A DNA stretch of 23,647 bases from Prevotella sp. UBA2755 (GCA_002353225.1 DEJF01000035.1:1-23647), one strand, 5' to 3'; positions 1-6,364 are shown, numbered from the stretch's first letter. Notes: a model not told the origin generated them from the sequence alone. Translations and numbers: made by a program.

Positions 1-25
1 GGCGCTTGTTTCGTGATGGATGCAC

Positions 26-63
26 AAAAACAGTGCCACCGTTCCATCACGGAACAGTGGCAC
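26..63 (-). terminator. Rho-independent terminator, minus strand
   Basis: GTGCCAC at 33-39 pairs with GTGGCAC at 57-63. The stem continues inward to about 13 pairs with one mismatch and closes on a 5-base loop. Read on the minus strand, the hairpin is followed by TGTTTTT (26-32 complement), the form of an intrinsic terminator. It would end transcripts coming from the 49-codon gene at 167-316 and probably from the 717-residue gene upstream of it. The left flank 12-20 can alternatively pair with 43-51, which would disrupt the hairpin. Confidence 0.7.
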
Positions 64-96
64 CAAAGATTTCTTACTAATTAAAAACAAATTCTT

Positions 97-154
97 GTGC
101 TGCATGCTTCTCACAAAGGAGCAGCACTATCATGACTATCTTTATACAGATAGT
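97..154 (-). other. Two hairpins in the 3' untranslated stretch
   Basis: Two further perfect 7-base-pair inverted repeats lie between the small gene stop (167) and the terminator (33-63). ACTATCT at 135-141 pairs with AGATAGT at 148-154 over a 6-base loop. GTGCTGC at 97-103 pairs with GCAGCAC at 121-127 over a 17-base loop. With the terminator, the roughly 140-base tail of the transcript is almost continuously structured. It could stabilise the mRNA 3' end or be a 3'-derived small RNA. The pairing is visible; the function is a guess. Confidence 0.4.
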
Positions 155-166
155 ATATCTTATTCT

Positions 167-316
167 TTAATAATCAAAGATGTCGTCACTATCATATTCA
201 TGACCAAGGACACTTCCTCCACTATAGCCACCACCCTTACCAGGTGAGCCAGCCATAATCTGAGGTGCATCTACTTTCACTACTTCCATTGATGGATTGA
301 TATATTTCTTCTTCAT
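167..316 (-). CDS. Small 49-residue Bacteroidales peptide, unknown function
   Basis: ATG at 316 opens a 49-codon frame ending in TAA at 167. It begins MKKKYINPSMEVVKVDAPQI, continues with MAGSPGKGGG and ends in an acidic tail (EYDSDDIFDY). This layout, a basic start, a K-Y-x-x-P segment, a short V-x-V stretch, then a Gly/Ser-rich and acidic end, matches my recollection of abundant uncharacterised small Bacteroidales proteins. There is no classical signal peptide. A purine-rich AAAGAGATAG stretch sits just before the ATG. No TAnnTTTG box is visible directly upstream, so it is probably transcribed from the 717-residue gene 71 bases upstream, by read-through of the hairpin at 356-375. A strong terminator follows. 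Precursor peptide, secreted factor or small regulator are all open. Confidence 0.7.
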   Translation of the reverse strand: MKKKYINPSMEVVKVDAPQIMAGSPGKGGGYSGGSVLGHEYDSDDIFDY

Positions 317-355
317 AGTTCTATCTCTTTAAAATTTGTTACTAATATCCTCTTC

Positions 356-375
356 CCTCCCCTAAACAGGGGAGG
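356..375 (-). repeat. Gene-end hairpin CCTCCCCT/AGGGGAGG
   Basis: CCTCCCCT at 356-363 and AGGGGAGG at 368-375 form a perfect 8-base-pair stem with a 4-base loop, directly after the stop of the secreted protein gene. The adjoining AGACCCCTC (complement of 379-387) together with this hairpin resembles the right half of the element at 16844-16926, so it looks like a repeated gene-end element. No clear T-run follows on the minus strand, so it may be a weak terminator or a processing site. Confidence 0.5.
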
Positions 376-387
376 TCAGGAGGGGTC

Positions 388-2541
388 TTATTTCAGAATC
401 ACCTTTTTACCGTTCACAATATACAAGCCCTTGGTTGGGTAGAGTACACGACGACCCTGCAGGTCATAATAGATGTTGTCCTCAGAACCCACCTTGATGT
501 TCTTGATACCAGTCACGTCATCATCGAGGAAGAGTGAGCGGGCTTCACCAGTAGGAATGTCGCTATCCAGATGCAGATAAGCCTTGTTTGTTGGAACAGT
601 TGCATTATCTGCATCAATAAACAGGAACATAGCCTTTCCGCCATCTACAGCAAGTACCCAGTTACTACCGGAATCGGCCTTTGTTAATGTGCCAGCACCA
701 CGCTGCAACTTGTTAGTTGTTGAATAATCATCGCCTTCTGCGGCAATTGTGATGTTATGATCACCCTCAGATGCATTCAGCAACAAAGGAGTGCCTGCTG
801 CTACAGTTGTTACTGCCTCTTTCGTAATAGCAGTGCCTTCCTCACCAGTTACGATATAAGCCTTAACGTCAGAGCCTGTGAAGTCAAGAGCATAGTCTGA
901 GCAGAAGGTTGCCCACTCGTAAGAAGAAACAGAGACGGAAGTAGTTGCTACAGCAGGGAAGTTGAAGGCTATCTCTTGGAAAGGTACATTGCTATCTCCG
1001 TTATTTCCTCGAATGGCAATAATGTATTCCTTTGAAGTATTTAATCCAGAAATAGTAATTGTACCTGCAGCATCTACTGAAGATTCATTTACAGGATCTG
1101 GTGTAACAACACCTGCACTAACCTCATAGACTTCCAGAATTGCCTTGCCACCAACGAGAGCAGAGACACCAGAACAGTTCGTTATACGGTAATAATGTAT
1201 TCTTGATTCACGTAATTGGGCACACTTTGAATCTTTACTAAAATAATAAGAACTACCTTTGAAAACACCTGTTGCATCCCATGAATTATCTCCAGAATTG
1301 CCACTACTCTTATCAGCCCAAGTTTGAGTGCTTGTCGATTGATAAATGCCATATGGGGAGAAAGAAACTACACCATCAGCAGCATTATAATAACTATTCT
1401 TAATCATATTATTGCTGGTGTACCATGTCGTTGTGAACGTTGTACAAGCGACATCAGAGAGATCAAGAGTTGTTGCTGGTGTTAATCCCTTATAAGTCCT
1501 GTCCTGATATACTGCAGTAAGAGTTACATTGCCAGCAGGCATTGTGTAAGTTGCGCCAGCATTATAGTCGGTTGTACCATCATTCCAGCACTTAAATTCT
1601 TTACCTGTAGGAGCAACAAGATCACCAGGAGCAGCAGCTACAGCAAATTCTGCACTTTCTGCCAAATCAGTTTGTGTAGGAGCCGTTCCTGTTCCTTCAC
1701 CAAGGTTATAAGTGATAGTATACTTTGTGGTGATGGTCTGATAAACAGCAGTAAGGGTAACATTGTTTGTACCCATAGTATAGGTGTCACCTGCGTTATA
1801 GTCGGTTGTACCATCATTCCAACACTTGAATTCTTTACCTGTAGGTGCCGCGATGTCAGTAGGAGCATCTGCTACTGTAAACGTCTTTCCTTCTTTCACA
1901 CCAGCCTGGGTAGGTAAGGTACCAGTTCCCTCCCCTAATGCATAGGTTACTGTATATCTTGGTGCGGCATTCTGTACCACTATCTTTTTGATATATGGTT
2001 TATCTGCAAATTGTATATCTACAGTTCCGTCTGCCTTAACGATAAAACAGAACTCGTTATCGACTACTATAGGTTCATCATCTGTATTGGTAACAGTAAC
2101 AGTATTTGTATAACTATCAGTTGTAACAACAACCTCTTGTCCTGCCTTGATAGAAGGAAGTCTCACAATACCTTTACTGTAATTAAAATAGATACCATTT
2201 CTTGTTCCTGTGTAGATACGGAATGCTGATGCCTTAATTACATCGCCACTTCTACCCCAGATGAGTCCTTCAGTTGTAGAAATCTCATTACCATTAGCAT
2301 CTTTAACAACGTAAGTAACATCACCTTTATTTGCTGTGCCTGCTTCCACATTTTGGAGATAGGCTTTCTCATCTTTTCCATTTACAGAAAACGTTTTCTT
2401 ATGGCTCTCGTCAACATCTGTTGTTAATGCAGCAATCTCGTCATCAGTGATTGCCGTGAAGTCCCACGTCTTCGTTGTAATCTGCGCACTCACACTTGTA
2501 GTCAATAGCGCAAGCGTCAATAAAGTAAATAGTTTTTTCAT
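388..2541 (-). CDS. Secreted InlB-repeat protein with type IX-like C-terminal tail
   Basis: This is a 717-residue exported protein. Residues 1-20 form a signal peptide (MKKLFTLLTLALLTTSVSAQ). Residues 21-194 are a beta-rich region without a recognised family. Residues 195-268 and 273-346 are two Listeria-Bacteroides (InlB B-type) repeats, each with a G-E-G-T-G-T start, a GKEFKCWNDGTTDYNAG core and a LTAVYQ end. Residues 350-530 look like a further adhesion or carbohydrate-facing beta domain. The end (about 690-717, with YYDLQGRRV and KGLYIVNGKKV) is the short tail seen on many Prevotella secreted proteins and resembles a type A sorting domain of the type IX secretion system. The protein is therefore probably surface-attached or released. 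Substrate and partner are not evident. Its leader may be about 350 bases long, from a promoter at 2898-2929. Confidence 0.85.
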   Translation of the reverse strand: MKKLFTLLTLALLTTSVSAQITTKTWDFTAITDDEIAALTTDVDESHKKTFSVNGKDEKAYLQNVEAGTANKGDVTYVVKDANGNEISTTEGLIWGRSGDVIKASAFRIYTGTRNGIYFNYSKGIVRLPSIKAGQEVVVTTDSYTNTVTVTNTDDEPIVVDNEFCFIVKADGTVDIQFADKPYIKKIVVQNAAPRYTVTYALGEGTGTLPTQAGVKEGKTFTVADAPTDIAAPTGKEFKCWNDGTTDYNAGDTYTMGTNNVTLTAVYQTITTKYTITYNLGEGTGTAPTQTDLAESAEFAVAAAPGDLVAPTGKEFKCWNDGTTDYNAGATYTMPAGNVTLTAVYQDRTYKGLTPATTLDLSDVACTTFTTTWYTSNNMIKNSYYNAADGVVSFSPYGIYQSTSTQTWADKSSGNSGDNSWDATGVFKGSSYYFSKDSKCAQLRESRIHYYRITNCSGVSALVGGKAILEVYEVSAGVVTPDPVNESSVDAAGTITISGLNTSKEYIIAIRGNNGDSNVPFQEIAFNFPAVATTSVSVSSYEWATFCSDYALDFTGSDVKAYIVTGEEGTAITKEAVTTVAAGTPLLLNASEGDHNITIAAEGDDYSTTNKLQRGAGTLTKADSGSNWVLAVDGGKAMFLFIDADNATVPTNKAYLHLDSDIPTGEARSLFLDDDVTGIKNIKVGSEDNIYYDLQGRRVLYPTKGLYIVNGKKVILK
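1504..1725 (-). repeat. InlB-type repeat, copy 2
   Basis: Encodes residues 273-346 of the secreted protein. The DNA matches copy 1 (1738-1959) closely in the GKEFKCWNDGTTDYNAG core, with only scattered changes there, and diverges more in the linker half. The repeat period is 234 bases (78 codons). Confidence 0.8.
1738..1959 (-). repeat. InlB-type repeat, copy 1
   Basis: Encodes residues 195-268 of the secreted protein and is the tandem partner of 1504-1725. The near-identical core indicates internal duplication or recombination between repeat units, a usual way for surface proteins of this type to change length. Confidence 0.8.
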
Positions 2542-2897
2542 ACTCTTTTGTTTTAGTTTGTTATTAATATAAAGTAAATAGAATTTTCCAGTTCAATGGG
2601 GTGCCCTCGTGCGTACATTATTATATATACAAAAAGAGCGTAGAATCAATCGCAACTCTACATCTCTGAAACGAGGTTCTGGAATACCTATAGCAAAAGA
2701 TATAGTGAAACAACCATCCCACGCTATGCGTGAGAGCAGTCACCATGTCATCTTGTTGCTAATTGAAATTTTCCAGATTTCGTTTCACAAGACGAAGCAT
2801 GCGCTTCTCTTCTAATTAACCCACGATGTTAAGCATGCTATGCACACTTTGCCGACAATCATGCGACTGAATTGAACACATCACCGCCAACTTTCTG
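2542..2897 (-). other. Long leader region of the secreted-protein gene
   Basis: There is no convincing gene in this stretch. On the minus strand it lies between a good promoter (2898-2929) and the ATG at 2541, so it may be an untranslated leader of about 350 bases. It contains a small hairpin (CACGC 2720-2724 with GCGTG 2728-2732) and a GAAGC/GCTTC stem near 2794-2807. Only short frames are present: a 16-codon one and a 40-codon one starting near 2746 on the minus strand. A TATCTTTT sequence near 2695-2702 is a possible second, weaker promoter box. Plus-strand frames here lack features of real genes. Confidence 0.4.
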
Positions 2898-2929
2898 CAA
2901 AGATAGTTGATTTATGTCAATTCTCCAAA
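2898..2929 (-). promoter_or_regulatory. Bacteroidetes promoter, minus strand
   Basis: On the minus strand TTTG (2926-2929) is followed after 20 bases by TATCTTTG (2898-2905), a full match to the Bacteroidetes -33/-7 consensus. Transcription would start near 2891 and run toward the secreted-protein gene at 2541. Confidence 0.6.
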
Positions 2930-2959
2930 TAAAACGCACACAAATCACTACTATAACGT

Positions 2960-3110
2960 TTACGTAAAGTAATTAATTAATTCGAGTATCGCATTCTCAA
3001 CTCTCAGAGGTGAGAGATTACCACCTACCTCTTCAACTGTAGCAAGCAAAGCCTTGCGAAAGTTGAGTGAAAATCCATATAAATTGAGTAATATATCTCT
3101 TTTTATCTTT
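2960..3110 (-). pseudogene. Possible C-terminal remnant of an unknown gene
   Basis: The minus strand is open from about 3110 to a TAA at 2960-2962. The last 30 or so codons read like real protein (for example RKALLATVEEVGGNLSPLR, then VENAILELINYF), while the start is AT-rich and lacks an ATG. It may be the 3' end of a gene whose 5' part was lost when the DUF3791 cassette next to it was inserted. No family is recognised. A hairpin (TCAACT 3033-3038 with AGTTGA 3061-3066, enclosing GCAAG/CTTGC) lies inside it, so structured noncoding DNA is an alternative. Confidence 0.25.
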
Positions 3111-3137
3111 ATTTCTCAAATAAAAAATACGTAATCT

Positions 3138-3168
3138 TTTGTTTTGCTCCCAACTTTTCGTATCTTTG
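3138..3168 (+). promoter_or_regulatory. Promoter of the DUF3791 cassette
   Basis: TTTG (3138-3141), 19 bases, then TATCTTTG (3161-3168) matches the Bacteroidetes consensus. Transcription should start near 3174. This lies after the first in-frame ATG (3139), so translation must start at 3184 or 3190 instead. Confidence 0.7.
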
Positions 3169-3183
3169 CAAACGAGAAGAAGA

Positions 3184-3453
3184 ATGAGTATGGCGACAAG
3201 GACAAGAAAAAGTAAATCACGCACAGAAAATGAGAGTAAAATGATTTTTGCATCCTCATGCGTTGAGTCTGCTGCACGTAATCGGAATGTTTCCACTACC
3301 GAAATGTACCAAAGAATGAAGCGTGTGGGACTTATGGACGGATTTATCTTGAAATGTTATGACGGACTACACACTCAAAGTCGCCAGCATGTGATTGAAG
3401 ACGTACTAAATGCCCTTGATATATGGGAAAGCAAAATGGCAGAACAACAGTGA
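3184..3453 (+). CDS. DUF3791 family protein
   Basis: This 89-residue protein has a basic tail (MSMATRTRKSKSRTE) followed by a DUF3791-like domain over about residues 18-82. The domain shows the sequence MYQRMKRVGLMDGFI, then CYDGLHTQSRQHVIEDVL, matching the family pattern of a short helical domain ending in Y-D-x-L-H-T-Q-(G/S)-R. The function of DUF3791 is not established; the family is usually encoded beside DUF3990, as here. The start at 3184 is chosen because an AGAAGAAGA ribosome-binding-like stretch precedes it and the promoter box at 3161-3168 excludes the earlier ATG. Its stop overlaps the GTG of the next frame as GTGA, a sign of translational coupling. A role as the partner or antitoxin of the DUF3990 protein is possible but unproven. 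Confidence 0.75.
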   Translation: MSMATRTRKSKSRTENESKMIFASSCVESAARNRNVSTTEMYQRMKRVGLMDGFILKCYDGLHTQSRQHVIEDVLNALDIWESKMAEQQ

Positions 3454-3566
3454 GGAAAGTATATCATGGAGCGGTACAAGTGGTTAAAGAGCCACTTGTA
3501 CATGTTGGACGTGAGAATCTTGACTTCGGCAAAGGTTTCTACGTGACGGATATCAGAAGTCTGTAA
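3450..3566 (+). pseudogene. Truncated DUF3990 (ADP-ribosyltransferase-like) gene
   Basis: From GTG at 3450 the frame reads MRKVYHGAVQVV, continues with RENLDFGKGFYVTDI, and stops at TAA 3564-3566 after 38 residues. The Y-H-G and F-G-K-G-F-Y-V-T signatures are those at the start of DUF3990, a family of roughly 150 residues or more that I recall as belonging to the ADP-ribosyltransferase fold group. About 110 or more C-terminal codons are missing. Only 18 bases separate this stop from the next gene, so a deletion explains it better than a frameshift. The conserved position overlapping the DUF3791 stop shows it was once a coupled operon. The product, if made, should have no activity because the rest of the fold is absent. 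Confidence 0.65.
3474..3501. other. Perfect 10-bp inverted repeat inside the DUF3990 remnant
   Basis: GTACAAGTGG (3474-3483) and CCACTTGTAC (3492-3501) are exact inverted copies separated by 8 bases. It could be a chance product of the coding sequence, a binding site, or an mRNA hairpin shortly after the GTG start. Confidence 0.4.
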
Positions 3567-3584
3567 TCACAAAATAGTATATAT

Positions 3585-3794
3585 ATGTTAAGTGACTTGT
3601 TGATGTGGAACAAAATCGGGCGAATAGTGACATTGTTGTCTGAACGTCTTGACATTACGCCTGCAAGAGCCTTGGATATATTCTATACTTCCAAGACCAA
3701 TGAGCGGCTGCATGATCCCTCAACACTCCTATATACCTTTAGCGATTTATACATCGTGGATGATGTTATCCGCGAGATACGAGGCGAAAAGTGA
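3585..3794 (+). CDS. DUF3791-like small protein
   Basis: This 69-residue cytoplasmic protein has no signal or membrane segment. The pattern L-W-x-K-I-G-R-I-V-x-x-L-S-(x)n-A-L-D-x-F-Y-x-S-K-T, then L-H-D-P and S-D-L-Y-I-V-D-D-V-I, is typical of the small proteins that accompany DUF3990 and DUF3791 genes in Bacteroidales; I take it as a second DUF3791-type member, with less certainty than the first. It lies 18 bases after the broken DUF3990 frame and should share the promoter at 3138-3168. It appears intact although the putative enzyme between the two small genes is lost, which would fit an immunity or antitoxin role kept after the toxin decayed; that is inference. Confidence 0.65.
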   Translation: MLSDLLMWNKIGRIVTLLSERLDITPARALDIFYTSKTNERLHDPSTLLYTFSDLYIVDDVIREIRGEK

Positions 3795-3875
3795 AGAGGT
3801 AAACGTTTGCAAACTATCGCTTTAGCACGCGCGCAAGAGAAAGACAGAATTTCTTGGTAACACCCCCATCGTCTA

Positions 3876-4655
3876 TTAGAAGAACATCATGGGTAGAGAG
3901 TTCTTCCGTTTCTGAGCGAGTTCGTCTTTCATCCGCTCAATAGCGGCTTTAAAGAAGAAAGACACTAAATGCTCGTCTGTACCCTCTGTCCTGATTTGTC
4001 TCAAGGCGGAGATATATTCCGAGCGATCCTTAAGTTCAATAATCAGCAGGGGATGAGCAACCCGTAGCAGAATGAAATTAGCAAGTAAACGCCCCGTCCT
4101 TCCATTACCATCACGGAAAGGATGCAGATACTCGTAATAGCCATGCCATTTGGCTGCGACTACCATGGGGTGATGCCCCTCTTGTAAGGCTCGCTCTGTT
4201 GACGCCATCAGGGAGGGAACACGGGCAATCAATGTCTCGTGGTCGCCGAAAACAGTGTCACCGGCAGCCATGTCTTCTGTGGTGTATTCCCCAGCGACTG
4301 CACCAGGGGCACGATAGGCAATCGTATGTTCTGTCACCAGACGATTGACTTCCTTTAATAATGCTTCATCAAAAGGCGCGTCCAGATGTCCTGCCAGATA
4401 GTCAAAGGCACGGAAATGGTCTGCCATTTCCGTACACTCCAATAAGGAACGTCCCACGGGTATCATTGCCATACCCTGCTCACGAAGGATTCTGGTGTCG
4501 TCAACAGTGAAAGAGTTGCCCTCAATGGCACAAGAATGAGCAGAGAACAGAACCTCATTGTATTCCATCCACTGTTGACGGCTCGTCTTACTGACTATCT
4601 TTTCCTGATATTCCTTCCTGAGTCGTTCGTATTCCTCTATCTCTTTCTCGAACAT
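3876..4655 (-). CDS. Fic family protein (class II-like)
   Basis: This 259-residue protein carries the Fic motif HPFRDGNGRTGR at residues 178-189, with the catalytic His178, the phosphate-binding Asp182-Gly-Asn-Gly and the closing Arg189. Fic proteins typically transfer AMP or another nucleotide part to hydroxyl groups on target proteins. An N-terminal S-x-x-x-E-G sequence (Ser41 to Gly46) matches the (S/T)xxxE(G/N) inhibitory helix of class II Fic enzymes, so the protein would be self-inhibited. No membrane segment or extra DNA-binding domain is seen. The start at 4655 is preferred to an upstream TTG or ATG frame because TACCTTTG (4662-4669) ends 6 bases before it. It converges on the DUF3791 cassette. 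The target is unknown. Confidence 0.9.
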   Translation of the reverse strand: MFEKEIEEYERLRKEYQEKIVSKTSRQQWMEYNEVLFSAHSCAIEGNSFTVDDTRILREQGMAMIPVGRSLLECTEMADHFRAFDYLAGHLDAPFDEALLKEVNRLVTEHTIAYRAPGAVAGEYTTEDMAAGDTVFGDHETLIARVPSLMASTERALQEGHHPMVVAAKWHGYYEYLHPFRDGNGRTGRLLANFILLRVAHPLLIIELKDRSEYISALRQIRTEGTDEHLVSFFFKAAIERMKDELAQKRKNSLPMMFF

Positions 4656-4661
4656 CGTGGG

Positions 4662-4692
4662 CAAAGGTACAAATAAATGAGCAGAACACAAA
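4662..4692 (-). promoter_or_regulatory. fic promoter with almost no leader
   Basis: On the minus strand TTTG (4689-4692), 19 bases, then TACCTTTG (4662-4669). Only 6 bases separate the -7 box from the ATG at 4655, so the mRNA is expected to be leaderless or nearly so. An A/T-only hairpin (4691-4698 with 4704-4711) overlaps the upstream element and could weakly end transcripts of the MFS gene. Confidence 0.7.
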
Positions 4693-4744
4693 AGAAAAAG
4701 AGGTTTTCTTTCGTGTCCTGCCCGTTTGATGATATGTGAGTCTG

Positions 4745-6364
4745 TTACTTGATGTTAGGCTCTTCCAGTCCGATACCCTTCTTCTTGTCGACTGCCTTCA
4801 GAATGAAACCAAGGATGAGGGCAGCGACACCTAAGCAGGCGAGCATCACCAACGGAGCGGTATAGTCTAACTCCGTAGCACTGGTTCCCTCGGGGTTGGT
4901 GGCATCCAATACCTTGCCAATCAGCAAGGGGAACAACCAGAGTCCGATGTTCTGAATCCAGAAGATGAGAGCGTAAGCGGAACCAATCACCTTGGCATCA
5001 ACCAGTTTGGGAACAGAGGGCCATAGGGATGCTGGTACCAATGAGAAGGAGGCTCCCAATACCAGGATAGTGGCATAGGCTACGATGACACCGCCAACGG
5101 CACTGCCCTTGAACATCGGCAGGATGAAGGCGAAGGTCAGGTGACAGCCAATCAACAGCAAAGAACCTAAGATTAGCATGGATACTGCCTTGCCGTGGTT
5201 GTCGAGGTAGTTACCCAAGATGGGGGTGATAAGCACGGCAAGCAGGGGGAATACAGCGAAGATGCTCTCTGCTGTCTGACGCATGAAGCCCATATAACAA
5301 TAGGTGATGAGGGCAAGGATAGAGATGCCCAGCAGGGTATACTTCATGTTTGCCTTCTTCTGGAAGTTAGAGGCAAAACCTGCGGCAGCCACCAACAGCA
5401 TGATGACATACTGCACGATGGTGACAGAGGGACTTGCCCAGAAGGAGTCGGCACCCGGCTCTGTCAGTGTCAGGTTGCACTGCAGCATGTTCACGGCATA
5501 TTTCTGGAAGGGGAAGATAGCGGAGTAGTAAAGTACACACAACAAAGCAACGAGCCAGAAACCGCTGTCGCTAAGGATCTTACCGATATCACTGATCTTG
5601 AAGGGATCGTCTTTCTCCTCAGTCTCACCAGTCTGTGCGTCGAGTTTCTTATCCATGAAGAAATAGACAATCGTCATGATGAGGGCGATACACATCAGGA
5701 CCACACCAAAGGCGACACTACGGCTGACACTCACCTCACCACCTAACTTGGCGAAGAAAGGGGAGAAGATCATACAGGTGGCGACACCTAAGCGTGCCAG
5801 TGCCATCTCGGAGCCCATGGCAAGTGCCATCTCACGACCCTTAAACCACTTCACGATACCACGGCTGACGGTGATACCTGCCATCTCACAACCACAGCCG
5901 AAGATCATAAAGCCACAGGCTGCAAACTTAGCGGAGGCTGGCATGCCCTGATAGAAGGGAGATACTCCTAAGTCGTCGAAGACGGGGATGTAGTTGAGGT
6001 TGTTGGTAAACCAAGTCTCCAGTCCACTGCCGATAAAACCATCGCTGACAGCATACCATTTCACACAGGCTCCTACCAGCATGACGGCAGCCGAGAGAAC
6101 AGCAGTGAAACGGACACCCATCTTGTCGAGGATGATACCTGCGAAGATGAGGAAGAACACGAATACGTTGAGGAACACCTCAGAGCCCTGCATGGTACCA
6201 AAGGCGGTAGAGTCCCAACCACGGGTCTCCTGCATCAGGTCCTTGATAGGCGAGAGGATGTCCATGAAGATGTAACTGCAGAACATGGCAAGTGCCAAGA
6301 GCAGCAACGCGGTCCACCGCATGGCGGCGGAGTCTCTCAAAGTCTTTTCAATTGCTTGTGACAT
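4745..6364 (-). CDS. MFS transporter
   Basis: This 539-residue inner-membrane protein has about 12 hydrophobic helices. After TM2 it has the MFS motif A form G-I-I-L-D-K-M-G-V-R, and the order of loops is that of the major facilitator superfamily. A long periplasmic loop after TM3 and a charged central loop ending near KKLDAQTGETEEKDD separate helix groups. The substrate cannot be read from the sequence; the overall look recalls the MFSD1-like peptide/OPA-type branch, which I treat as a weak hint only. It lies 37 bases after the transpeptidase gene on the same strand with no promoter box in between, so it should be part of the S9 peptidase operon. A peptide or muropeptide substrate would fit the neighbours. 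Confidence 0.8.
   Translation of the reverse strand: MSQAIEKTLRDSAAMRWTALLLLALAMFCSYIFMDILSPIKDLMQETRGWDSTAFGTMQGSEVFLNVFVFFLIFAGIILDKMGVRFTAVLSAAVMLVGACVKWYAVSDGFIGSGLETWFTNNLNYIPVFDDLGVSPFYQGMPASAKFAACGFMIFGCGCEMAGITVSRGIVKWFKGREMALAMGSEMALARLGVATCMIFSPFFAKLGGEVSVSRSVAFGVVLMCIALIMTIVYFFMDKKLDAQTGETEEKDDPFKISDIGKILSDSGFWLVALLCVLYYSAIFPFQKYAVNMLQCNLTLTEPGADSFWASPSVTIVQYVIMLLVAAAGFASNFQKKANMKYTLLGISILALITYCYMGFMRQTAESIFAVFPLLAVLITPILGNYLDNHGKAVSMLILGSLLLIGCHLTFAFILPMFKGSAVGGVIVAYATILVLGASFSLVPASLWPSVPKLVDAKVIGSAYALIFWIQNIGLWLFPLLIGKVLDATNPEGTSATELDYTAPLVMLACLGVAALILGFILKAVDKKKGIGLEEPNIK

Noticed and set aside
20..247. Plus-strand frame of 75 codons at the window start
   Set aside because: It runs through the terminator hairpin and antisense to the 49-codon gene, and its sequence lacks protein-like features.
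2609..2815. Plus-strand frame of 68 codons
   Set aside because: No promoter box or start site context; the interval is better explained as the minus-strand leader of the secreted-protein gene.
3139..3183. Upstream ATG of the DUF3791 frame
   Set aside because: It lies before the TATCTTTG box at 3161-3168, so it would not be in the mRNA.
3033..3296. Minus-strand frame with a hydrophobic stretch, looking like a small membrane protein
   Set aside because: It is antisense to the DUF3791 gene and its promoter; the hydrophobic run is the complement of codons for a basic segment.
3450..3794. Frameshift as the cause of the short DUF3990 frame
   Set aside because: Only 18 bases lie between its stop and the next gene, too few to hold the missing domain in any frame; deletion fits better.
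3801..3814. Overlapping palindromes AAACGTTT and GTTTGCAAAC after the small gene
   Set aside because: Short, with no T-run or promoter close by; could be chance in this AT-rich gap.
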